10,395 nt of DNA from an uncultured Clostridia bacterium (GTDB taxonomy: Bacteria; Bacillota_A; Clostridia; Christensenellales; Aristaeellaceae), in NCBI GenBank assembly GCA_946613955.1, contig CAMOGC010000042.1, forward strand, positions 1 through 10,395, read 5' to 3'. Below, piece by piece: positions 1 to 6,468 of the stretch. Below the pieces are notes generated by a model. It saw only the letters and a list, made by a program, of their open reading frames with translations, searched no databases and was not told where the DNA came from. Numbering within the stretch: position 1 is the first letter of the stretch; each line of letters opens with the position of its first letter. A program made the position numbers and the translations under genes.

Positions 1-8
1 AACTTCTC

Positions 9-39
9 CGCTGATTGAATGGAAAACCCGCGCTGATTG
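9..39 (+). repeat. Direct repeat CGCTGATTG, 22-bp period, upstream of mutase promoter
   Basis: The 9-mer CGCTGATTG occurs at 9-17 and again at 31-39, and the second copy abuts the -35 element at 40-45. Two identical half-sites two helical turns apart, next to a -35 box, is a common layout for an activator or repressor site. No regulator can be named from this, and the 9-mers could be chance. Confidence 0.35.
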
Positions 40-68
40 TTGAATTTAACCCCCGCTTCCTGTATAAT
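40..68 (+). promoter_or_regulatory. Sigma-A-type promoter of the phosphosugar mutase gene
   Basis: The -35 element TTGAAT (40-45) and a perfect -10 element TATAAT (63-68) are separated by exactly 17 bp. Transcription should start near 75, giving a 5' leader of about 65 nt before the ATG at 140. No other gene lies between, so this promoter most simply serves the mutase gene. Confidence 0.75.
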
Positions 69-139
69 GGAAGAGAATCGACCGCGGGCTTCCGCGTTGA
101 ACGGTGAACGACAATCGAAGAAGGAAAGGATGATATCCG

Positions 140-1792
140 ATGACCATTCACGAACAGTACACGGCCTGGCTCGAATGTCCCGCCATGCCGGAGGAACTGC
201 TGGATGCATTGAACCTTATGGACGAAGAAGCCATCAACGACAGCTTTTACCGGGAGCTGGCTTTCGGAACCGGCGGGCTCCGCGGCATCCTCGGCCCCGG
301 GACCAACCGGATGAACGTCTTTACGGTCCTCCGGGCCACCCGCGGCCTCGGAACCTATCTGAAGGAAGCCTTCGCCGACCCCTCCTGCGCGCTGAGCTGC
401 GACAGCCGTATCCACAGCCGTGATTTTGTGGAGCTGACGGCCGCGGCCCTGGCGGAAATGGGTGTCCGGGTCTGGCTCTATCCCCGCCTGCAGCCGACGC
501 CCATGCTCTCCTACGCCGTGCGCCATCTCCACTGCTCCGCCGGCGTCATGGTGACCGCCAGCCATAACCCCGCCAAGTTCAACGGATACAAGGTTTACGG
601 CGAGGACGGCTGCCAGCTGGATCTGGACGCGGCCGACAGGATTACGGCCTATATCGACCGCCAGCCCATGCTGGTGGATCACCTGCCGGATTTCAAAACC
701 TATCTCGACGCCGGGATCATTCAGTATATTTCCGACGAAACCATCGAGGATTATTATCGGGATATCTGGTCCCTGCGGGTCAAGCCCTGCGATACCCCCA
801 TTCACGTGGTCTATACGCCCCTCTACGGCGCAGGCAACGTTCCCGTCCGGGAAATTCTCCGCCGGATGGGGAATGTGAAGGTGGACGTGGTGGCCGAGCA
901 GGAAAATCCGAATGGAAACTTCCCCACCTGCCCCTATCCCAACCCGGAAATCGAGGAGGCCATGGAGCTGGCGATCCGGAAGACGCTGGAAACCGGCGCG
1001 GACTTCTGCTTCGCCACCGATCCTGATTCCGACCGGCTCGGTGCCGGCGTCCGGGTGGGGGATCGGGTGGAGCTCATCGGCGGAAACGAAATGGGCATCC
1101 TCCTCATGGACTACATTACCCGGAATCTGCGCTGGACAAAGGATTTGCCCCCCATCGTCGTGAGCACCATCGTTTCCACGCCCATGCTGGATCCCATCTG
1201 TAAAAAGCGTGGGATCGAGCTTCGCCGGGTGCTGACCGGATTCAAGTTTATCTGCGGCGTTGTTCGGGATCTGGACCGGCTGGGGCAGACCGACCGCTTC
1301 GTCTTCGGCTTTGAGGAAAGCTACGGCTATGTCTCCAGCACCTTCGTCCGGGATAAGGACGCGATCAACGCCTCCCTGCTGGTCTGCGAAATGGCGGCCA
1401 ACCTGAAGGCGGAAGGCAAAACGATGCTGGACCGGCTGGAGGAGCTGCGGAAGGAGTTCGGCTATTACGCCAGCCGGACCCTGACCTTCCAGTATGAGGG
1501 CCAGGACGGCGCCGATAAGATGAAGCGCATCATGGCCGACCTGCGCAGGCCGCTGGCCGATTTCGAGGTGCCCCTGCTCCGCCGGGTCGACTACCTGAAC
1601 GACGAGACGGGGCTGCCGCGCAGCGATGTGCTGGAATTTTCCATGGAAAACAGCATGAAATTCCTGATCCGTCCTTCCGGAACCGAGCCCAAGCTGAAGG
1701 CCTATTTCTTCGCCCGGGGCGAAAACCAGGCCGAGGCGGATCAGGCTCTGAACGAGCTCGAGCCCGTCATCGTCGGCCTCTGCCGGCAATAA
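140..1792 (+). CDS. Phosphoglucomutase/phosphomannomutase (alpha-D-phosphohexomutase family)
   Basis: This cytoplasmic enzyme of 550 residues should interconvert hexose 1- and 6-phosphates (glucose-1-P/glucose-6-P, or the mannose forms), linking glycolysis to sugar nucleotide supply for wall and surface polysaccharides. All four signatures of the family are present in order: the N-terminal FGTGGLRG (42-49); the phosphoserine loop TASHNP (139-144, catalytic Ser141); the metal-binding loop DPDSDR (294-299); the sugar-binding loop GFEES (390-394); and the phosphate-binding loop RPSGTEPK (511-518). Length fits the PgcA-like long subgroup. The ATG at 140 follows a purine-rich AGGAAAGGA about 10 nt upstream. 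Its own promoter (40-68) and terminator (1997-2037) make it monocistronic. Substrate preference (glucose or mannose) cannot be read from the sequence. The DNA beyond the stop carries degenerate echoes of the last codons. Confidence 0.95.
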   Translation: MTIHEQYTAWLECPAMPEELLDALNLMDEEAINDSFYRELAFGTGGLRGILGPGTNRMNVFTVLRATRGLGTYLKEAFADPSCALSCDSRIHSRDFVELTAAALAEMGVRVWLYPRLQPTPMLSYAVRHLHCSAGVMVTASHNPAKFNGYKVYGEDGCQLDLDAADRITAYIDRQPMLVDHLPDFKTYLDAGIIQYISDETIEDYYRDIWSLRVKPCDTPIHVVYTPLYGAGNVPVREILRRMGNVKVDVVAEQENPNGNFPTCPYPNPEIEEAMELAIRKTLETGADFCFATDPDSDRLGAGVRVGDRVELIGGNEMGILLMDYITRNLRWTKDLPPIVVSTIVSTPMLDPICKKRGIELRRVLTGFKFICGVVRDLDRLGQTDRFVFGFEESYGYVSSTFVRDKDAINASLLVCEMAANLKAEGKTMLDRLEELRKEFGYYASRTLTFQYEGQDGADKMKRIMADLRRPLADFEVPLLRRVDYLNDETGLPRSDVLEFSMENSMKFLIRPSGTEPKLKAYFFARGENQAEADQALNELEPVIVGLCRQ

Positions 1793-1955
1793 GGCGGACA
1801 TCTTCTCCACCGGCCCGGGGAGGCAGGGCCGCGGATAAGCTGGAACCCCTCGTCGGCCTCCGCCGGCAATAAAGCAAACGGCCCGGCGCTTTCTTCGCGC
1901 GAGGCGGATCAGTTCCTGAACTGGAACCCCTTCATCCTCCGCCTCCGCCAGCCGG
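1704..1955 (+). repeat. Degenerate partial copies of the mutase gene 3' end
   Basis: The last codons of the mutase gene recur twice downstream. Positions 1771-1795 match 1851-1875 at an offset of 80 bp with two differences, including the stop codon (CGTCGGCCTC, one change, then GCCGGCAATAA). A third echo at 1890-1952 shares TTTCTTCGC (1704 and 1890) and GAGGCGGATCAG (1733-1744 and 1901-1912, offset 168 bp). Copies 2 and 3 also share CTGGAACCCCT (1840-1850 and 1921-1931). Copy 3 lies in the same frame as the gene and would read EADQFLNWNPFILRLRQ against EADQALNELEPVIVGLCRQ. This looks like old partial tandem duplication followed by decay. Confidence 0.7.
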
Positions 1956-1996
1956 GCCGTCCGCCATCGAACAGCCTGTGATCTTCAGAACTGCAA

Positions 1997-2037
1997 AACC
2001 GGAGTTTCCCGAGGGAAGCTCCGGTTCTTTGTTTCTT
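1997..2037 (+). terminator. Intrinsic terminator after the phosphosugar mutase gene
   Basis: The left arm (1997-2010, AACCGGAGTTTCCC) pairs with the right arm (2013-2026, GGGAAGCTCCGGTT) through up to 13 pairs with one G-U wobble and a tight CGAG loop. It is followed by the T-rich CTTTGTTTCTT. On the opposite strand the stem is followed only by TTTTGCAG, so it may also stop the convergent minus-strand gene ending at 2049, though less well. Confidence 0.88.
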
Positions 2038-2048
2038 GAATTTCCGGA

Positions 2049-2579
2049 TCAGATGACCCGCTGCTGCGCGCCGGAGGAGAACATCTGGTTCTTCCGGAAG
2101 GGCTGCACCTGGTTTGTGTTCCAGGTAAACCCGTCCAGGGAAAGATTGATTCCGTTTTCCGCGAACAGATTGCATACGTCTTCAAACAGCACATACAGAT
2201 GCCGGGCAAAGAAACCGCCGGCGCTTCCGCATGGCTCAACCAGCAGCATGTTCATTCCGAAAACCCGGATGGGGTCATACCCGTCGAAAGCAAAGGAGGA
2301 GCCGTAAGGGCTGTCTTCCCTTCCCCGCAGGTCGCAGGGCGTGGCGCCCAGCCAGCTGGACGCGTTCCGCAGCAGCCCGTAAAAGCACTGCCGAACCCGC
2401 GGCGGCAGGGAAAAACAGAGCTCGTCCAGAAAACCGCCCGCGGCGTCATACGTGGAAAAGGACAGAATCCCGTTTTCATAGAGGATCACGCTGAACCCCC
2501 CGTCCGCGGCCCGGGTGTCCTTTCCGAAGGGGCGGAATTTGTATTGAAAAATCGGCTTACTGCCATATCCCGCAATCAT
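2049..2579 (-). CDS. Conserved-looking hypothetical protein, 176 aa, function unknown
   Basis: I do not recognise a family. The protein starts MIAGYGSKPIFQYKFRPFG and looks globular, soluble and cytoplasmic: no signal peptide or membrane helix, many aromatic residues, and alternating beta-like stretches such as GGFSVILYENGILSFSTYD near residues 26-44. Four cysteines are scattered without a metal-site pattern. The frame stays open 64 codons further upstream, but I chose the ATG at 2579 because AAAGGGGG lies about 8 nt before it and a good promoter (2617-2645) sits between it and the longer start at 2771, so the longer form would begin upstream of transcription. It converges on the mutase gene and shares its terminator region, and it is divergent from the CotH-type gene. 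It reads as a single-gene unit. A minimal translation or nucleotide-binding role cannot be argued from what is visible. Confidence 0.75.
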   Translation of the reverse strand: MIAGYGSKPIFQYKFRPFGKDTRAADGGFSVILYENGILSFSTYDAAGGFLDELCFSLPPRVRQCFYGLLRNASSWLGATPCDLRGREDSPYGSSFAFDGYDPIRVFGMNMLLVEPCGSAGGFFARHLYVLFEDVCNLFAENGINLSLDGFTWNTNQVQPFRKNQMFSSGAQQRVI

Positions 2580-2616
2580 CTTTTCCGCCCCCTTTCTCTC
2601 TTCGAAATTCCTAACT

Positions 2617-2645
2617 ATGGTATTCCAAATAGGGTTGATCGTCAA
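2617..2645 (-). promoter_or_regulatory. Sigma-A-type promoter of the 176-aa hypothetical protein
   Basis: Reading the minus strand, TTGACG (2645-2640) and TACCAT (2622-2617) are separated by 17 bp. Transcription would start near 2610, about 30 nt before the ATG at 2579. An AT-rich stretch (2672-2708) lies upstream and could act as an UP-like element. The -10 region carries a loose dyad (CTAT-N2-GG-N4-CC-ATAG) that might be an operator. Confidence 0.65.
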
Positions 2646-2967
2646 TACGGTTACACTACATCTTGTGGTCAAAAGCATGAACTTTTTGTAATATTTTTTC
2701 TTGAATTCCGTCTCCGGCCTACTGCTGGTGTCATCCCGGAGTGTTCCGCCACAGGATTTTGATTCATCCATTACCGTTTCATTACGGTTTCTGGAAGTTC
2801 CTTCGCCTGGGCTGCCGCTCTCCTCCCTTCGGCCTTTTTCTTCGTTTTTGGCCGGCGGCCGGGGGCTTTTTATGCCTTGCTGTTCTGCGCTCCCGCGGAT
2901 GCCCGGGTGCTTTCCGGTTCCTCTCCCGCTGGCCGGTCTTCATTTCCTTTTGAGGTTGGATTTTCGC
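2646..2967. other. Non-coding divergent intergenic region
   Basis: This stretch lies between the promoters of the divergent genes. No reading frame in it looks coding: all translate to low-complexity Arg/Pro/Ser-rich sequence and none has a convincing ribosome binding site. It contains an AT-rich patch (2672-2708), an 11-bp tandem repeat (2770-2791), and a GC-rich patch around 2848-2870 followed by five T's. I could not fold that patch into a clean terminator. The plus strand is strongly C/T-biased across 2800-2960. Confidence 0.6.
2770..2791 (+). repeat. 11-bp tandem repeat with overlapping dyad, possible regulator site
   Basis: ATTACCGTTTC (2770-2780) is followed directly by ATTACGGTTTC (2781-2791), with one difference. 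The same bases form an inverted repeat ACCGT-N6-ACGGT. An 11-bp head-to-tail repeat resembles sites of OmpR/PhoB-type response regulators, but it lies about 180 bp upstream of the CotH-gene -35 box and about 125 bp upstream of the minus-strand -35 box. Confidence 0.35.
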
Positions 2968-2996
2968 TTGTGATTCTCTCCCTGATCTGCTATCAT
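2968..2996 (+). promoter_or_regulatory. Sigma-A-type promoter of the CotH-type/NlpC-type operon
   Basis: TTGTGA (2968-2973) and TATCAT (2991-2996) are separated by 17 bp. Transcription would start near 3003, about 28 nt before the ATG at 3031. It overlaps the in-frame ATG at 2995, which argues against that earlier start. Confidence 0.65.
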
Positions 2997-3030
2997 GGGC
3001 GGAAGAAGATGGAAAGGAGAGCGGCAAGGC

Positions 3031-4971
3031 ATGAAAAAACGGCGTTGTTTTTCCTTTATTCATCTCGCGGGCTGGTTGATATGCCTGCTGGCTTTTTCCT
3101 TCTCCCTCGCCGCCGCGGAGGCGCCCTCCTCCGGCCTGATCCTTTCCGAGGCGCTGACAGCAAACTGCGGCAGCTTCGTTTTCCACGGCCTCCGGGGAAG
3201 CGACGCGGTGGAGCTGCTGAATCTGGGGCCGGATCCTGTGATGCTCTCCGATTACTGCCTTTCCGACAGCAAATATGATCTGGGCCGTTATCCCCTTCCG
3301 AAGGTTTCTCTCCGGCCGGGGCAGTTTTATGTGCTCCTGTGCAGCGAGGATGTGCGCCGGGCGGACTGCGCCCCCTTTCAGCTTTCCCCCCGCGGGGAAA
3401 CCCTTTATCTTTCCGCTTCCGACGGGCGTCTGGTGGATCGGCTGAAGATCCCCCCGCTCTCTCAGGATGTGTCCTACGGCCGCGGCGCCGGGGGAAAGGA
3501 CGTCTACTTCCCCACCTTTACGCCCGGCGAGCCTAACGGCGACGGTTTCCCCCGGGTAGCCTCCCGGCCCGTGATTTCCGTTCCCTCCGGGGGATACGCT
3601 GCCCCTGTAACCGTTTTCCTTTCCGGGGAGGAGCCCATTCACTATACCCTGGATGGCTCCGTTCCGACTCTGGAAAGTCCCCTGTATACGGAGCCCCTGC
3701 GGATCGAAAGCACCGCCGCCCTCCGGGCCGTTTCCATGCCGGCCGGCGCCGTGCCCTCCCCCGCCGCGACGGCGCTGTACCGTTTCGATTGCGGGGATTA
3801 TCATCTGGCCACCCTGACGGTGACCGTCCCGCCGCGTTTGCTGAACGGCGGGGGAGACGCCCTGCTCAGCCATCCGCAGGACCGCTCGCTGCAGGTTCCC
3901 TCCGTGGTGACCTGCCTTTCTCCCGACGGCTCCCTGGAATTCCAGCAGGACTGCGGCCTGGGCATCAGCGGCCAGACCACCCGGGAGCGAACCTATCGGG
4001 GGTGGAAGCTGAAATTCCGGGACAAATACGGCGCAGGCGCGTTGAAGGCGGAGGTCTTTCCCGGCTGTGGTGTGGAATCCATCGATTCCCTCAATCTGAG
4101 GGTGGGTTCCTCCTTCAATCCGACGCAGGACGCCCTGGGTTCCGCCATCGGAGCGGAGGCCATGCCCGCCGTGCTGACCCAGCGCTTCCGTCCGGTCAAT
4201 CTGTTTATCAACGACACCTTCTATGGTATCTATATGATCCGGGAAAACATCAATCCCGCCTTCGTCGTCAGCCGTCTGGGCGGCGATGAGGAAAGCGTGG
4301 ACATCATCTATCTCTCCGATACCGTGGAGGAAGGCTCGGGGGAAGACTGGAACGCGCTGCTTTCTTTCTGCCGCACCCATGACCTGTCTCTGGCGGAAAA
4401 CTACGCCTGGGTGACGGAGCGGGTCAATCCGGAAAGCTTTGCCGATTATTACCTCTGGCGCGCCTATACCGGGGACACGGATCACCCCAATATCCGCTTC
4501 GCCCGCAGCCGGGAGGCGGCGGATCCCCGCTGGCATCTGATCATGTATGATCTCGACTGGGCCTTCCAGTTGAAAAACAAAACCGCCGTCTCCCTGAAAA
4601 CCTACGCCTATGTGCAGTACGATTCCGGGCGGCATAATAACGTGGTGCTCTTCGCCATGCTGAACAATGCCTCTTTCCGGGAGCTCTTTCTCTCCCGGAT
4701 GGAACTGCATATGCGCTCCACCTTTACTCCGGAGCGGGTGCTGCCCCTGCTGGAGGATATTCTCGCCCAGACCCTTCCGGATATGCCCGCCACCTGGGCC
4801 GTCCGGCGTGCCAACCGAACCAAATGGAACGCCGCCGTGGAGGAAACGCGCCAGTTTGTCACGGCGGAATGGCCCGCCCGCCGCAAACTGCTGCTGCGCG
4901 AAACCATGCAGTTTTTCCATCTGTCGGAGGAAGAGATGGCGGCCCGCTTCGGGTCCCTCTGGACGGAATAG
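3031..4971 (+). CDS. Secreted CotH-family kinase-like protein with lamin-tail and chitobiase-C-like domains
   Basis: This exported protein of 646 residues has four visible parts: a signal peptide (1-30, basic start then a hydrophobic run ending in AAAEA); a lamin-tail-like domain (about 36-170); a small domain with the YTLDGSVPT signature (205-213) typical of chitobiase/hexosaminidase C-terminal folds; and a CotH domain from about 255 to 600. In the CotH part ISGQTTRE (312-319), INDTFYGIYMIREN (393-406), GDTDHPN (481-487) and MYDLDW (505-510) match the family's conserved blocks. Asp484 and Asp507/509 are the likely catalytic and metal-binding residues. CotH of Bacillus is an atypical protein kinase acting on spore-coat proteins; here the export signal points to extracellular phosphorylation or a binding role, which is inference. 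The ATG at 3031 follows AAAGGAG (3013-3019). A 99-bp gap without a terminator links it to the next gene. Confidence 0.88.
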   Translation: MKKRRCFSFIHLAGWLICLLAFSFSLAAAEAPSSGLILSEALTANCGSFVFHGLRGSDAVELLNLGPDPVMLSDYCLSDSKYDLGRYPLPKVSLRPGQFYVLLCSEDVRRADCAPFQLSPRGETLYLSASDGRLVDRLKIPPLSQDVSYGRGAGGKDVYFPTFTPGEPNGDGFPRVASRPVISVPSGGYAAPVTVFLSGEEPIHYTLDGSVPTLESPLYTEPLRIESTAALRAVSMPAGAVPSPAATALYRFDCGDYHLATLTVTVPPRLLNGGGDALLSHPQDRSLQVPSVVTCLSPDGSLEFQQDCGLGISGQTTRERTYRGWKLKFRDKYGAGALKAEVFPGCGVESIDSLNLRVGSSFNPTQDALGSAIGAEAMPAVLTQRFRPVNLFINDTFYGIYMIRENINPAFVVSRLGGDEESVDIIYLSDTVEEGSGEDWNALLSFCRTHDLSLAENYAWVTERVNPESFADYYLWRAYTGDTDHPNIRFARSREAADPRWHLIMYDLDWAFQLKNKTAVSLKTYAYVQYDSGRHNNVVLFAMLNNASFRELFLSRMELHMRSTFTPERVLPLLEDILAQTLPDMPATWAVRRANRTKWNAAVEETRQFVTAEWPARRKLLLRETMQFFHLSEEEMAARFGSLWTE

Positions 4972-5070
4972 AGCTCCGCATTTTCGGAAGCGGCGCGGTC
5001 AGTCCGGCGGATAAAAAGGTTCGGTCAGCGTTCCATGGCGGAAAAGCCGATTCGGAAAGGAGATCAGTCC

Positions 5071-6381
5071 ATGCGTAGGATTCGTTTCGCCGCCCTGATG
5101 GCGTTCCTTGCTCTGGCCATGCTGTGGGCCTGCGCCGCCGGGGAAACGCTCTGTACCCTGCGGGTGCCGCTCTCCCCCGCCGGCGGCGAGCCCATGCTTC
5201 GTTCGAAAGGCTCCCCGCTCGCCCTGACCTGTCTTTCCGAGGGGAAAACGGAAGGCGGCACGTCTTACAGCCTGCCCGCCCTGCTGCAGGAGGGAAAGGG
5301 CGAGATCGTCGGCGTTTTCTGGCGTTTCCGGGCGGAAAAGGTCGCCTCCCGGAAGAACCTCTTCTCTCTCCGTCCGGAGGAAGGGGGCGGCTCTGTCTCC
5401 GGAAAAATCCTGGAGGGATGGAATATTTGGGATCTCACCGCCCTGCTGCGGGATTCCCTGTCCGCGGAAAGCGAGGCGCCCCTGTCCCTGCGCCTGTCCC
5501 CGGAAAACAAATACGCCCGTCGGGGCGCGTCCCTGGTCGGCGCGGATTCCCGGCTCTATGTCACCGTCTCCCTCTCTGCGGAAATCCCCGGCCTGTCCTC
5601 GGACCGGGTAACCGACGCCGCGCTTCTCGACACGGCCCTTTCCGCCCTGCCGGAGGATCATCTGATCCTGAAGCGGTATCAGGACATCAGCGGCAGCCTG
5701 ACCACCGCCGTCTGGCCCACCGGCGTCCCCTATTATTACGGCGGCCACAGCGAGGAGAAGGTGCTCCGCCGGTTTTTTCCCCTGCAGGAGTCGAAATATT
5801 ATAAATCGGATAAGCTGTATCTCTGCGGCTTCGACTGCGGCAGTTTTCTCCACTGGGCGGAGGAAAAGGCCGGATACGCGGATCACCCCATGCTGACGGA
5901 TCTGCTGAACCAGCGGGAGGGCTCCATGCCCCTGCCCGCCGCCGATTACGACCGATGGCCTTTGGCCCTGCAGCCCGGCGATCTGATCGCCCTGGATCAT
6001 GACGGCGGCACCCATCATATCGTCATGTATATCGGAACCCCCGCCCTCTACGGCTTCTCGGCGGAATCCGCCCCGGAACTGGCGGACTGGCTGACCGCGC
6101 CGCTGGTGATCCACTGCGGGGAGGATCCCTTCTGCTACGACCGCTTTTCCGCCTATATCGAAGCGAACCGGTCGGAATGGAATATGATTCCCCTGCCGCC
6201 GGACGGGGGCGTGACGGTGTCCCTGATGATTCCCTCTGCCAATAGCGCGCCCCATCTGCGGGAGGCCCCCTGGGGCAAGAGCTATGGCTGGTTTGACGTC
6301 ATGGGCCAGCCCATCACCGCCTTCCCGCTGGAGGATTGCGAGCAAATAGTCTTTTTCCGTCCCGAGCGGCTTCCGGAATAA
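5071..6381 (+). CDS. Secreted NlpC/P60-like cysteine hydrolase with N-terminal beta domain
   Basis: The 436-residue protein begins with a signal peptide (about 1-24, MRRIRF then a hydrophobic run). Cys21 in LWAC is a poor lipobox because Trp sits at -2, so release by signal peptidase I is more likely. Residues about 25-172 look like a DNRLRE-type beta-sandwich (NIWDLTALLRD and a closing SRLYVTVS). The catalytic domain covers about 215-345: VPYYYGG, then GFDCGSFLHW with nucleophile Cys256, then LQPGDLIAL and THHIVMYIG with the probable base His316. These are the family's blocks in order, although the usual DCSG reads DCGS. Such enzymes cut peptidoglycan stem peptides or related amide bonds; the substrate here is inferred. 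The ATG at 5071 follows AAAGGAGAT. It is probably cotranscribed with the CotH-type gene, and it ends against a terminator shared with the convergent gene. Confidence 0.83.
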   Translation: MRRIRFAALMAFLALAMLWACAAGETLCTLRVPLSPAGGEPMLRSKGSPLALTCLSEGKTEGGTSYSLPALLQEGKGEIVGVFWRFRAEKVASRKNLFSLRPEEGGGSVSGKILEGWNIWDLTALLRDSLSAESEAPLSLRLSPENKYARRGASLVGADSRLYVTVSLSAEIPGLSSDRVTDAALLDTALSALPEDHLILKRYQDISGSLTTAVWPTGVPYYYGGHSEEKVLRRFFPLQESKYYKSDKLYLCGFDCGSFLHWAEEKAGYADHPMLTDLLNQREGSMPLPAADYDRWPLALQPGDLIALDHDGGTHHIVMYIGTPALYGFSAESAPELADWLTAPLVIHCGEDPFCYDRFSAYIEANRSEWNMIPLPPDGGVTVSLMIPSANSAPHLREAPWGKSYGWFDVMGQPITAFPLEDCEQIVFFRPERLPE

Positions 6382-6426
6382 AAAAGACGGTTCCCGCCTC
6401 GCGCCTGAAGGCCGGAAACCGTCTTT
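6377..6426 (-). terminator. Bidirectional terminator between convergent genes
   Basis: AAAGACGGTT (6383-6392) pairs perfectly with AACCGTCTTT (6417-6426) around a 24-nt loop that can fold further. On the minus strand the stem is followed by a run of T's (complement of the A's at 6379-6385), so it is a strong terminator for the gene ending at 6469. On the plus strand the tail is only TCTTTCC, so it should be weaker for the NlpC/P60-like gene, whose stop codon it overlaps. Confidence 0.85.
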
Positions 6427-6468
6427 CCGGAAAACCGGATGCCGCTTCCTGGGTTTGCCTGGTTTTGC

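Noticed and set aside
2580..2771. N-terminal extension of the 176-aa protein to an ATG at 2771
   Set aside because: The extra 64 residues are poor in coding character and would start upstream of the predicted promoter; the ATG at 2579 has a good ribosome binding site.
2848..2870. GC-rich patch followed by five T's, terminator-like
   Set aside because: No clean stem forms with the T-tract on its 3' side on either strand, and no gene ends upstream of it.
2995..3030. Earlier in-frame ATG at 2995 for the CotH-type gene, and the similar one at 5035 for the NlpC/P60-like gene
   Set aside because: Both would add 12 charged residues ahead of the signal peptide. The first lies in the -10 box, and the ribosome binding sites sit just before 3031 and 5071.
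2782..4920. Very long open frame (about 712 codons) on the minus strand
   Set aside because: It lies antisense to the CotH-type gene, has a Gly/Arg/Gln/His-rich composition, no ribosome binding site and no family motif. Long antisense frames are expected from GC-rich codon use.
4999..6345. 448-codon minus-strand frame opposite the NlpC/P60-like gene
   Set aside because: The plus-strand frame has signal peptide, ribosome binding site and catalytic motifs; the antisense frame has none of these.
6383..6426. Inverted repeat considered as a mobile-element end or attachment site
   Set aside because: It has the full form of an intrinsic terminator between convergent genes, and no integrase or transposase is present.
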